Shown here piece after piece: positions 37,828-46,560 of a stretch of DNA of 59,991 nt. The notes beneath the pieces were generated by a model. The model searched no databases, was not told the DNA's origin, and saw only the letters and a list, made by a program, of their open reading frames with translations. Origin of the DNA: Paulinella micropora (Eukaryota > Cercozoa > Imbricatea > Euglyphida); NCBI GenBank assembly GCA_009731375.1, contig BJOX01000087.1:503073-563063 (forward strand). Reading direction: 5' to 3'. The position numbers were made by a program, and so were the translations under genes. Numbering within the stretch: the first letter of the stretch is position 1; each line of letters begins with the position of its first letter.

Positions 37828-38153
37828 CCTGAACTTTACAGCCCCTCCTCGTTGCTTACCATACCCAAGTTTTGCAGCGGTAGACCCGATACGAGACGCA
37901 TATGGAACCCCGACATCACCAAGGGCATTAGCGGTCTTTGAAATAATCTTGTTATCGCGAAGAAATTTATTAACAGCCATTGCGGTTTTTCCGACCTTAG
38001 CCCAGTTAATCTTTCCTCCCTTTTGACCACTCTTCTTCTTTGATAATCTCGGACTTGTCCGAGATACTTTTTTCCCCCCTTCTGTGGCATTGATGGATTG
38101 TATCCGATGTTATATCCTGATGGTTGTGAAATTATCACTGGTGATACTGGCAT
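37828..38153 (-). CDS. Small basic core/pX-like protein (P2), one frameshift
   Basis: N-terminus MPVSPVIISQPSGYNIGYNP, a frameshift in an A run near 38060, then KKKSGQKGGKINWAKVGKTA and a helix NKFLRDNKIIS, ending GSTAAKLGYGKQRGGAVKF. The basic part, NKFLRDNKIIS and GYG end are typical of short Polinton/virophage proteins compared with adenovirus pX. Likely binds DNA or membrane in the virion. P1 homologue 50211-50522 is intact. Confidence 0.6.
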
Positions 38154-38199
38154 ATATTATACAGAAAAATAATTATAAAATTATAATTTTTATTTTTTT

Positions 38200-39012
38200 T
38201 TACTTCAACCGATAAGCAAAATTTTTTCTTAACTCATCATCAACACTTGAAACATAAAGAAAATTAAATCTCTCCTTTGTTGCTTCGTGATACTTTTGAA
38301 GAAAGTAATCAAAATCAAAAGATAAGTCTAAGTGTTTATACACGAGTTCCATTTTATCCTGAGACTGACTTGGAAAGATTAACAAATAATCTAACTGCTT
38401 AATGGCTTCTGGTCGTAGGTCGTTTAAATACTGACTAGACATAATCACCTTTGATTTATAGTGTCTGTTCTTTTTTAACAAATCGCTTACGGACTTATCT
38501 CTTAAACCGCTCCCTAAATCATCCAAAACAAAAACAACCTCTGGAGAAATATACTTACTTGGTCGTTCTTTCGCCTCCGTGGCGCTCTGTTTCTTTTCTT
38601 TTCCAAAGTATAAAAATTGTGGTTTTTCTATTTCCTCTTCATCTTTGATTTCGCCTTCTTGCTCTTCGTCTGGTTTGTTCAATTTGTCAAGTTCGTAGTC
38701 TATCACATTCACCCCGTCTGATTTAAGAAAAGTATATATTGCCATCGGGTTTCCCCTGTTCTTAAAGTGCTTAACCATTGCTTTATAAATGTAATCCTTG
38801 TGGATTGTTGAAGCGATAATAACGATACGGGTTTTTCTGTCTGTTGTCCGTTTCAGTATTTCAAATAGTGCTGTCGTCTTACCGCTCTTTTTTCTAGCAA
38901 GTAGAAATATATTGGCATACGGCTCATTGAATAATTTATAGCCCTTGGCTTTTTTATCTCCGTTTCCATCCTGCTTCACAGGTTTCACCTTGACGTTGTT
39001 TATTTTCTCCAT
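38200..39012 (-). CDS. FtsK/HerA-type genome packaging ATPase (P2)
   Basis: 270 residues from MEKINNVKVKPVKQDG (ATG 39012 chosen; an upstream GTG frame is less likely). Walker A is ARKKSGKTTALFEI, Walker B is VVFVLDDLGS (about 38515), followed by a conserved SSQYLNDL sensor region. Size and order fit A32-like packaging ATPases that pump DNA into the capsid. Intact here, but deleted in P1. Confidence 0.85.
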   Translation of the reverse strand: MEKINNVKVKPVKQDGNGDKKAKGYKLFNEPYANIFLLARKKSGKTTALFEILKRTTDRKTRIVIIASTIHKDYIYKAMVKHFKNRGNPMAIYTFLKSDGVNVIDYELDKLNKPDEEQEGEIKDEEEIEKPQFLYFGKEKKQSATEAKERPSKYISPEVVFVLDDLGSGLRDKSVSDLLKKNRHYKSKVIMSSQYLNDLRPEAIKQLDYLLIFPSQSQDKMELVYKHLDLSFDFDYFLQKYHEATKERFNFLYVSSVDDELRKNFAYRLK

Positions 39013-39020
39013 CTTATATT

Positions 39021-39383
39021 CTACCCTACGAATTCCAAACACACAACAATTCTTCCCGCTAAATTTCCTGTGTCAATATTTCCGCTGTCAGTTTCAAGGA
39101 CTTTAAATGTATATTGTCCGTCCGTCCATCCGACAACACCCAAATTATAACCGAGATTTGAAATGTTTGCTATATTACTATCCGCGAATGTTCCAATAAT
39201 TCCAATTCTATCCATATAAAGAATTCTGGTTTTGGTTTCGGTCTGGTCATTCATATAGTGGATAAATTTTACATTCATTTTGGTGGGTGTGAATGACATT
39301 TGGATATTTTTATTAAATGTTTTGCTTCCTCCAGCAAAATCATTGCTCAGAAAAATAATCTTTTGGTATTTATAGTCAGTCAT
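39021..39383 (-). CDS. Conserved Polinton protein, probable small virion protein (P2)
   Basis: 120 residues, MTDYKYQKIIFLSNDFAGGS. Beta-rich, with KFIHYMNDQTETKTRILYMD and GWTDGQYTFKVLETDSGNID. Homologous, frameshifted copy in P1 (51019-51379). Its ATG overlaps the ATG of the plus-strand gene at 39382 in one CATG. Function unknown; beside the ATPase in the late block. Confidence 0.55.
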   Translation of the reverse strand: MTDYKYQKIIFLSNDFAGGSKTFNKNIQMSFTPTKMNVKFIHYMNDQTETKTRILYMDRIGIIGTFADSNIANISNLGYNLGVVGWTDGQYTFKVLETDSGNIDTGNLAGRIVVCLEFVG

Positions 39384-39639
39384 GTTTATATTACTGATTA
39401 TAAACTTTTTAATAATCAAAATATTTTCGCGGACTGCCTGCGACTTTTACTCACGGATAAGTGAAAAAAAGAATATAAGTTGTGTTTATTTTATTCAAAA
39501 AGGTATAGATACTAAATTTAAATGTGTGTATAAGCCAATGTCAGATTGGTGTATTAGTTTTGATGAAGCCATTCCTTTAATGTGCTCAAATGATGATATG
39601 TGGTATAAAATACACTTATACGAGTGCGCTGATATTTGA
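39382..39639 (+). CDS. Small conserved protein with N-terminal hydrophobic segment (P2)
   Basis: 85 residues: MFILLIINFLIIKIF membrane or signal segment, then a Cys-containing domain with TKFKCVYKPMSDWCISFDEA. P1 51378-51635 encodes the same length with mainly conservative changes (I/V, L/M), which supports real coding. Its stop TGA lies in the arm of cassette C5. Function unknown. Confidence 0.6.
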   Translation: MFILLIINFLIIKIFSRTACDFYSRISEKKNISCVYFIQKGIDTKFKCVYKPMSDWCISFDEAIPLMCSNDDMWYKIHLYECADI

Positions 39640-39774
39640 AAATCCACACTCCCGCTAACGCTCCCGTGTGTTTTTCAAACATCGTAAACAGACAAAAAAA
39701 TTAAAAATGGGAGACGATGTTTATCAACAAACGAGAATGAGCGAAGCGAATGAAAGTGTAGTTGATAAACATCA
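39630..39774. repeat. Paired-hairpin cassette C5
   Basis: TGATATTTGAAAATCCACAC ... GTGTGTTTTTCAAACATCG, AT-rich spacer, CGATGTTTATCAAC ... GTTGATAAACATCA. The second hairpin is the reverse complement of hairpin 1 of C1 in P1. In P1 the same junction (51624-51650) has no cassette and the convergent genes overlap instead. Confidence 0.8.
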
Positions 39775-40138
39775 CTTCTTTGAAGAAGGTGATGGAAGGC
39801 ANNNNNNNNNNGCATATACCGATAAGCAATGTCAAAATTCCGACATAAGTATTAGCAACCTCGCACGGCAAGTTCTTTTCAGATAGCCTCACAATACAAA
39901 GGGTGATGATGGAGATAATGACACCCATTTGAAATAAGTATTTAATAAGTCGGCTGTCGGTTGGTCTATTTTTCATACAACAGCACGACCAGTTATCCTC
40001 TAATTCGTGCTCTATTCTTTTTTCCTCAGTCTTTAGTTCTACTTCAAGAACACGGGACTTTAATTCTGGAGTTAGTTCGCCATCCATATCCATAGTAGGC
40101 GGGGGTCTGTGAAGTCTAGTCGTATTATTGTTTGACAT
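39774..40138 (-). CDS. Two-helix membrane protein (P2)
   Basis: About 120 residues, MSNNNTTRLHRPPPTMDMDG, a charged region, a CCC cluster, then a hydrophobic helix LFQMGVIISIITLCIVRL and a second ANTYVGILTLLIGIC. An N gap (39802-39811) lies near the C-terminus; P1 sequence suggests the end LPSPSSKK. Convergent with the gene at 39382. Likely an internal-membrane or entry/exit protein of the virion; inference. Confidence 0.6.
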
Positions 40139-43100
40139 TTTCTCTAATTTCTTGTAGTATATTCATGAGATTTTTATTTTCTTTTTCTAAAATATCTCCA
40201 ACACGTTGGAGATTATCTACTTTTTCTGATAATTGTTGAACGGCCTTAATTAATGGTGCGATAAACTCGGAATAACCTATACCATAACCAACATCACCAC
40301 TATCAATACATTTAACATCTTCTGGATTGATACTTACACCCTTCAATTCGTATTCCGCTCTTTGCTTTGGACAGGGAACCATAATTGTTTCTTTTATAAA
40401 ACCGCCAAAATCTAGCATATCCATTTCTGTTAGTATTTCTTCTAATTCTTGTGCTATTAAGCCAGTCCTACATTTCTTTTTGTCATCAATCATACGATAG
40501 CATACTGGATTTAACTTATTAATAAAATCTAAGCCTAAGCAATCCTTTATATCTTCTTTTTTTCTCCTGTCTGAATATTGAATTGGATTAGACAATACCC
40601 ATAATTGCCCATCACTCCCTCTCAAAGACATTAAAGCAGTATTTGAATTATTCTCCCATATGAACCCACTCGTTGAAGAACCATTTAATCTAAATCTAAT
40701 AGAATAAGAAGTTAATCCTCCACCTCCTCCTGCTGGTGCTGTTCCTCCACTTAATGATTTATTTGCCCCAGACGGGCTCATATAAATCCCCCAGTTTGAA
40801 TCTCCAATGTCCCACATAAATATTCCTCTCGCATTTGTTCCGTCTGTTTGTCCTTGAATTGCTATTTTCGCCCCATTAGTTGATGCTGATGCCGTTGTTA
40901 GTGTGCCAGTATATGTAATCCCCGCATTTGCCGTTATTAATCCACTCGCTGTTAATGTTGTTGTTGATATACCCGCGGTTGAAGTAATTGTTGTTCCCGT
41001 TATTGTCCCGCCATTTGTTATATTGTTTGAGTTCATATCTAAGGCACCATAAAACCGCATACCGCCAGCATTGTTAAAACGGACAATGTCAGACGAAGCA
41101 CTTTTATTATCCAAAAGTTTTGAAATATAAAGTCCCGCCCCTTTTACATCAGACGCTACATTCGTAAATACATAACCTCTTTGGTTCGCGGTTCCACTTG
41201 TAGCGGTATTTAGAGTAAATAAGAAATACTGATAATCACCTGATGTCTGTGAAAAGAATATGTCCCCTCCATTTTGGTTTAATATCCTCGCCCCATTATA
41301 TGTTATATTTCCACCATTAATGATAGTTTGATTATTAAAATCGGCATTGTTCGTTAAAGTTAGATATTTTATCACGGTGCTCGCCCCGTTGAATGTTTTG
41401 CTTCCTGTTATGGTTTGGTCTGTTGTTAGTTTTACATTTTGCCCGTCCAATGTGTCCGCATACCCTTTTGTCGCTCCGTCCGTTGTTGCTGATGGTGTGG
41501 CTAAGTTTGTTATTTTGTTGTTATTCAAAGATAGCGTAGTGCCAGTTGCGGTTATAATTAAAGTATTACCTGAATATAACTCAACATACGAACCCGTTAT
41601 TTGTATCGGATACCAACTCGCAGTTGCTATTTTTTGTGAGGCAATCATTCCTATATTGTCGCTGTATCAAAGGCGATACCGATACCATCAAAAGCGGATG
41701 GGGCAGTAGCGCCCCGCACTTCTATTGTTGAAGTAAATTTTTTATTCCCTGCTATGGTTTGGTCTCCTGTTAGTTTAACCACAGAAGTGTCAAGAGTAGA
41801 AACATCCACGCCATCAACAAGATTAACATTTGTTATGCTTTGGTTTCCCATATTTAGCCCGCCATTCGCTGTTATCGCCCCACTCGCCGTTAATGTGGTT
41901 GTTGATACTCCCGCATTTGCCGTTATTGCCTTTGAAGCAGTAATTCCAGCATTAGCAATTCTAAATAGTTCATTTATCCCAGAGTAATAAAACACGTGGC
42001 TATCACCAAAAGCATTAACATTATAAATCAATATATTACTAGCAATACCAAATCCATAAAATCCAGTTGTTGATGGTGTTCCACTATCATACAAAACTAG
42101 TTTATTGTTGGCGAGAGCACTTCTATTTATGAAAACACTTTTTCCAGCACCTACTACCACATTGTCGGTTGTTGTTAATGTTGTCGTTGTTATCCCCGCA
42201 TTTGCTTTGATTTCATTACTAAATGACTTAGTTCCTGCTATGGTTTGGTCTCCTGTTAGTTTAACCACAGAAGTATCAAGGGTAGAAACATCAATACCAT
42301 CAACCAAATTTACATTTGTTATTGAAAATCCACCCATATTTAAACTACCCGTCATAGCCGTTGTTCCGTCCTTTGCTAGTTTGGTGTCGGTATATGCTTT
42401 TGTTGAAGCATCGCCGTCATAGAATGGTGCGGGCAGTCCGCTGATTGCTGTCGTGCTGTTAAAATTAAAAACATTGCCCGTTAATGTTATCCCNNNNNNN
42501 NNNCCCCCTGTTGTTGGAGCAAAAAGTATGGACGAGCCTACAAAAGATAATGGATAGCCCGTTGCGCCACCTGCCTCCGACGAATAGATAGAGCCCATAT
42601 TATTGTTATAATTAAAGAATAATTTGCCTGTGTTTAATGGATTTGAGTCTTTTACGGCCACATAAGTAGTAAATGTTTTGTTTCCTGTTATAGTCTGGTC
42701 TCCCGTTAGTTTTACCACCGAAGTATCAAGAGCCGAAACATCAACACCATCAACATTACCGACATTTGAAATATCAAATCCGCCCATGTTTAATCCCGCT
42801 GTCATACTGGCGGTGCCGTCTAGTCGTAGAAAAGGTGAAGCAACATTTCTCCATTGGCCTGTGCTATAAATGAGTAGTTGGTTATCGGCGGGTGTGGCCG
42901 NNNNNNNNNNGTGCCTGTAATCAAAACATCGCTGTGTGTATTAATTGAATCATCCGATGACACTTTATCATTATTGTCTTCATGCTCAGATATCCAAGTA
43001 TCAACATCTTTGGTATTTAGTAAATTAACTCCCGTTATATTCAAATTACCGCCCATACTAATATTGCCGAATTCATCAACATTTATCGGAAAGGTTTTAT

Positions 43101-43590
43101 TTACCCAGTTTATTGAATTATATGTTAGATAACTATTCATTGCGATTGGTGCTGTAATGACTACATCAGAGAGTGTATCAATTGAGCCGATTGTTGTATT
43201 TCTCCATTTACCATCTACATCATTATATGTTAAGTATTGCCCGACCACTGGTGCGGATATGTTAGTGTCTATCAAGTTATATAAACTTGTTTGGTGCGGA
43301 TTACTTGTATTGGAGCGGTGCTGAGTTGAGGCTTTAACTTCGTCGTTGTCCCTTACTCGTTGCTCTGTATAGTATAAATTTTTTCCTTCTTTAATGTCAG
43401 TTGTTGATTTTAAAGCGAGCCGTGTATCAAAGCGGCCGTCAGTGAAATAAAGATTTACGGGGTCAGCATCTTCTGGCACTCTGTCTGTGTTTAAACCAAT
43501 AATAATAGTGTTGGTAAGGTCTAAGTTTTTTATGTCTAGACTATCAACAGCCAACTCATTAAGGCCTAGTAAGGATTTATATTGCGACAT
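40125..43590 (-). CDS. Tail-fibre-like protein with S74 chaperone domain (P2), interrupted
   Basis: Long fibre of roughly 1,150 residues from MSQYKSLLGLNELAVDSLDI (ATG 43590). The N-terminal part has phage-fibre style repeats (NLYFTDGRFDTRL, NLYYTEQRV), then four or more repeats around VKLTGDQTI and DGVDVSTLDTSVVKL. The C-terminus is an intramolecular chaperone autoprocessing domain of peptidase S74 type: SDRRKKEDI (catalytic Ser region, about 40575), TGLIAQELEEIL and YSEFIAPLIKAVQQL with a terminal coiled coil. N gaps at 42494 and 42901 and an indel near 41651 interrupt the frame. S74 domains trimerise fibres and then cleave themselves off. Confidence 0.8.
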
Positions 43591-43734
43591 TGATTTTCTA
43601 AATTCACACTTTCGCTTCGCTTTCGTGTGTTTTAGAAAATCGTTTCCTATATTATTAGAATAAAATTTTATTTTAAAACGATGTTTGACAATAAACGAAA
43701 GTGCGATAGCACGAAGTGAGATTGTCAAATATCA
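43591..43734. repeat. Paired-hairpin cassette C6
   Basis: TGATTTTCTAAA...TTTTAGAAAATCG, the core GTTTCCTATATTATTAGAAT, then CGATGTTTGACAAT...ATTGTCAAATATCA. It lies between two divergent genes, starting one base upstream of the fibre ATG, so this copy cannot be a simple terminator; it must overlap both promoters. Confidence 0.75.
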
Positions 43735-43775
43735 ATTAATTATTAAAAAATACTAAAAATATATTAATCTATAGA

Positions 43776-44281
43776 ATGCCGTCCGCAGAAGCAAGTCGTA
43801 AGAATTGGGGTAGTGCTGTTGAAGGAATAAAAGCAAAAGCGAAACAATGAAAGATGGAGCACGCCAAAAATGTATTAGCACAATATAGAAATGCTGTAAA
43901 GCAAGAAGATGAAGATATGGAGGAACGAATAAAACAAATTGAAGAAAAGAACTTGGCTAAGGATATTATTACTGAACATGATAATGATGATAGTGAGGAG
44001 AAGAGTGAGNNNNNNNNNNCTTCACTGATATCATTGCCGAAAAGATGGCGAAGATGAAAATTAAAAGAGCGAAGGCGGAGACTAAGAGAGCGAAGAAGAA
44101 ACCCGAGCCCGAACCAGAGAGCGAAGAAAGCGAAAGTGAGAGTAGTGAAGAAGAAACACCAAAACCGAAGAAAGGTAAGGGTAAAAGATCAAGCAGTGTA
44201 AGTGTAAAGGTATATAATCAGTCTTCAGGTGCTAAGAAAGAAAAAAGTGATGATGTCTCGCGGATGTTTCTTAAGTTTTAA
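43776..44281 (+). pseudogene. Basic coiled-coil protein (P2), in-frame stop and gap
   Basis: MPSAEASRKNWGSAVEGIKA, then an in-frame TGA at about 43848 followed in the same frame by KMEHAKNVLAQYRNAVKQED. N gap at 44010-44019; the 3' part is Lys/Glu-rich (PEPEPESEESESESSEEETP) and ends VSRMFLKF. No domain recognised. Read toward the methylase gene, convergent; ends next to its stop. Confidence 0.45.
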
Positions 44282-45021
44282 AAGTTTGAAATCAATAATT
44301 CTTTAACTACTTTATTATTACTATCTTTTTCTATAACATACCTAGCCTTAACTTGTCTTATCTTAAAGTCTTTAAAAATATGTTTTATTTTTTTGGAATA
44401 GTTATAAGATAAAATAAATTTACCTTTTATTCCTTTTACTACATTAAATACCTCCTCTGGAGACACGAGGTGTTTATATCCCCAACTTTTATTTTCTCCT
44501 TCATCGTATGGTGGGTCTAAGTAGAAAAATGTATCTGGTGTGTCGTATTTTTTTATCACTGCTTTAAAGTCTTTGTTTAATACTATAGTGTCTTTCAATC
44601 TATCTTTTAAATTTTCAATGTTTTTCTTAAAGTTTTCTCCTGTTCTAGAAGGGTTAAATTTTTTTCTCACCGCATAACTATTTCTATTTCCGCCGAATGA
44701 GTTAAACGATAAATATAAATTCCTGTAAAGTCTCATACTCGGTTCTTTGAATTTAGTTTTCTTAAGTTTTTCAAATTTTGTTCTTGACGGCGTAAAGTCA
44801 TAATTATTAATTGTTTCTGCTGACACTTTCTTCATGTCTTTCCATATGTGATAAATATCTTTGTCTAAATCATTGATGACTTCTAAATCGGATGGTTCTT
44901 TTTTTCTAAATATGCTTCCAGCACCGATGAAAGGTTCAACATAAACTTCGTGAGTTGGTATTAATGGAATAATTACTTTTTTCAGAAAATGTTTTCCTCC
45001 TACCCTTGGAAAAAATGCCAT
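44278..45021 (-). CDS. Dam-type DNA adenine N6-methyltransferase
   Basis: 247 residues from MAFFPRVGGKHFLKKVIIPL (ATG 45021; a start 12 bases upstream is possible but overlaps the integrase). SAM motif YVEPFIGAGSIF, middle YLSFNSFGGNR, catalytic LDPPYDEG (DPPY). Order and size fit class D12 Dam enzymes, which methylate adenine in short sites such as GATC; the actual site is unknown. Possible role in self/non-self marking or regulation of the element. Confidence 0.85.
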   Translation of the reverse strand: MAFFPRVGGKHFLKKVIIPLIPTHEVYVEPFIGAGSIFRKKEPSDLEVINDLDKDIYHIWKDMKKVSAETINNYDFTPSRTKFEKLKKTKFKEPSMRLYRNLYLSFNSFGGNRNSYAVRKKFNPSRTGENFKKNIENLKDRLKDTIVLNKDFKAVIKKYDTPDTFFYLDPPYDEGENKSWGYKHLVSPEEVFNVVKGIKGKFILSYNYSKKIKHIFKDFKIRQVKARYVIEKDSNNKVVKELLISNF

Positions 45022-45031
45022 AGTATATATC
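45022..45031. promoter_or_regulatory. 10-bp TATA-like space between methylase and integrase starts
   Basis: AGTATATATC is all that separates the two start codons. TATA-like ATAGTATATA sequences also directly precede ATGs at 30381 and 31385, so this may be a core promoter element with very short leaders in both directions. Confidence 0.4.
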
Positions 45032-46072
45032 ATGGACAATAAACATACAATTATTAATACACAGAATGCGGATAGTCAATTAGAGGACACACCTACGGGA
45101 GAAGTAGTACCTTTGATTTCGACTACTTCGAAAACAAAAAGGACAAAAGAAGAAGAAGCCCTTGAAATTCACCACCAGAAAAAGAACCCAAAAATATGGA
45201 ATACGATATGGGTTGATAAACCATTAGACCAAGTCTTTCTTGACTTAGCGGATATGAGTAAGATAAAAGATAAGAAAGGCAATAAGGGCTATGCTTGGAT
45301 GCTCGTTTGGATTGATTGCCATTCCAGATTTTTAATAATCATTCCACTAAAAAATAAAACAGCAAAAGAGGTATATTATGCTTTGAAATCTATACCTTAT
45401 AAACCGAAGTCAATTACAACTGACAGCGGGGGAGAATATAAAGGTGCTACTCGTGATTATTTTGTTGAAAATGGAATTAAACACGATGTCGTTGAAGTTG
45501 GCGACCATAGAGCGCTTGCGGTTGTTGATAGAGTGATAAGAAGTATTAGGAGATGGCTTGACCTTTTATTTGAAACTAATAGAAATTTTGACTGGGTAAG
45601 TTATATTCAAGACTTAGTCAATGCGTACAATCATAAACTTCATAGAGGAATTCAAGCCAAACCTGTGGATGTCTTTGCTAGAAGAGACAAAAATAAACAG
45701 AAAATCACACGTGATAATTTAATAGACGAATTCAATGTTGGCGATAATGTAAGAAAGGAAAATAAACGTCTNNNNNNNNNNGGAAATGTTTTTTCAAAAG
45801 GCGGCAAGACTTTCAGCAAGATTATTTATAAAGTCAAGGGACGCTCTGGCTTCAAAATCATATTGAATAACGATGAGTTGGTAAGCCCACGTGATTTATT
45901 GAAAACTGATTTTAATAAACCAATTGACGAAGAAAAAGATATGAAAGAGCAAACTAAAGAAGTAATTAAAGAAAAAAAGACAAAAGAATTACTTAAGAGG
46001 GAAGATATTCAACCAGAGAATATCAGGACTTCAAAGAGAGAAAAAAAGGCAAAGGTAATATTGGATTTATAG
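45032..46072 (+). CDS. Retroviral-type (rve) integrase (P2)
   Basis: 346 residues. The core has VFLDLADM (first Asp), SITTDSGGEY (second Asp) and, 36 residues later, HRALAVVDRVIRSIR, where the third acidic residue is Asp and not the usual Glu. A C-terminal SH3-like part with VGDNVR and VSPRDLLK is broken by an N gap at 45772-45781; the tail is Lys/Glu-rich. It inserts Polinton DNA with 6-bp target duplications, as seen at the P2 ends. Next to the right terminus, as expected. Confidence 0.85.
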   Translation: MDNKHTIINTQNADSQLEDTPTGEVVPLISTTSKTKRTKEEEALEIHHQKKNPKIWNTIWVDKPLDQVFLDLADMSKIKDKKGNKGYAWMLVWIDCHSRFLIIIPLKNKTAKEVYYALKSIPYKPKSITTDSGGEYKGATRDYFVENGIKHDVVEVGDHRALAVVDRVIRSIRRWLDLLFETNRNFDWVSYIQDLVNAYNHKLHRGIQAKPVDVFARRDKNKQKITRDNLIDEFNVGDNVRKENKRXXXXGNVFSKGGKTFSKIIYKVKGRSGFKIILNNDELVSPRDLLKTDFNKPIDEEKDMKEQTKEVIKEKKTKELLKREDIQPENIRTSKREKKAKVILDL

Positions 46073-46283
46073 GTGACTGGTGGATTAAATTCTAGAAAAT
46101 TCTATTTCCGCGAATATCACCATGCGACACCCAGACAGCGCGGTGTTGCCGTGTTGCAGTGTTGCAACCTCTGCGACAGAATTTCACTTTTTTGTCGCAG
46201 TGTCGCAGTGGACGTAAATTCGTTTTTTCTTATCATAGAATACGTTTTCCTTCAGTGCTCTGTGGAGGGCTCTTTGGGGTGTT
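46073..46283. other. Spacer between integrase and P2 right terminal repeat
   Basis: No gene supported. It contains GTGTTGC/GTGTCGC-like short repeats (46141-46215), for example GGTGTTGCCGTGTTGCAGTG and TGTCGCAGTGTCGCAGTGG, possible protein-binding iterons near the end. Confidence 0.6.
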
Positions 46284-46395
46284 TTGTGCTCTTGTATTGA
46301 TTTGGTGGGAGATGTGTCTGGAAGCCGAATTCTTTTTAGGGGGTGTGTTTTTAAGGTACGAAAAACATACCGCCTAAAAAGTATATTATACTACT
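46284..46395. repeat. P2 right terminal inverted repeat
   Basis: 112 bp, exact reverse complement of 25987-26098, ending GTATATTATACTACT. Confidence 0.95.
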
Positions 46396-46401
46396 AACAC
46401 T
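46396..46401. repeat. Right target-site duplication of P2 (AACACT)
   Basis: Matches 25981-25986. Removing P2 plus one copy restores the T1 repeat as seen, inverted, at 16300-16330. Confidence 0.9.
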
Positions 46402-46560
46402 AGTTTTTATTAATAAATAAACTAGTTTCCAATTGGTTTAAACACACATTACAATCTAATATTAGTTAGAAGAGTCAGGTCTGACATGTAGAAAAAACTA
46501 AGTATACCCTAGGAAAATTTCGGGAAAAGGGGCCATCCCCAGTTATCCGAACTGGTTGTT
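46402..46560. repeat. T1 right terminal inverted repeat, outer part
   Basis: Reverse complement of 16151 to about 16310 with few changes; ends GGGGCCATCCCCAGTTATCC and then ACTGGTTGTT. P1 capsid sequence resumes at 46561. Confidence 0.9.

Larger units (their letters stand above)
25987..46395. mobile_element. Polinton/Maverick P2, 20.4 kb, complete ends
   Basis: Terminal inverted repeats of 112 bp begin AGTAGTATAATATAC, with 6-bp target duplications. It encodes early-side small genes, PolB, ExoX-C-like proteins, a DUF3223/HNH protein, fibre-like protein, capsid, penton, protease, small basic protein, ATPase, small structural and membrane proteins, an S74 fibre, Dam-type methylase and a retroviral-type integrase. 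Plus-strand genes flank a minus-strand virion block. Frameshifts, most in A/T runs, break the polymerase, penton, protease, fibre and others. Confidence 0.95.
16151..46560. mobile_element. Two-gene SET/DUF7869 transposon T1 (about 10 kb, interrupted by P2)
   Basis: Termini AACAACCAGT (16151) and ACTGGTTGTT (46551-46560) start inverted repeats of about 530 bp. The outermost bases hold two short hairpins, CCAGTT-CGGAT-AACTGG and GGGGATGGCCCC; T2 has a related end with GGG-GTAT-CCC. Inside are two divergent genes, A (minus) and B (plus), and a central palindrome array. The element lies in the P1 capsid gene; short AT-rich flanks (ATAAT/ATTAAT) do not give a clear target duplication. Without P2 it is about 10.0 kb. 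I know of no described superfamily with this gene pair. Confidence 0.8.

Noticed and set aside
40125-43590. Bacteriophage contamination because of the S74 fibre
   Set aside because: The fibre is within a Polinton gene block and has a homologue in the second Polinton; no phage head or tail genes.
11803-43850. Alternative genetic code with TGA as sense codon
   Set aside because: The in-frame TGAs (about 11803, 12553, 43848) replace positions expected to hold different residues, and TGA ends several intact genes normally.
45032-46072. LTR retrotransposon
   Set aside because: Integrase is present but there is no reverse transcriptase, gag or LTR; PolB, capsid and inverted repeats fit a Polinton.
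46073-46377. Frames of 72-75 codons at the P2 right end
   Set aside because: They run into the terminal repeat, have no homologue at P1 and no start context; chance frames.
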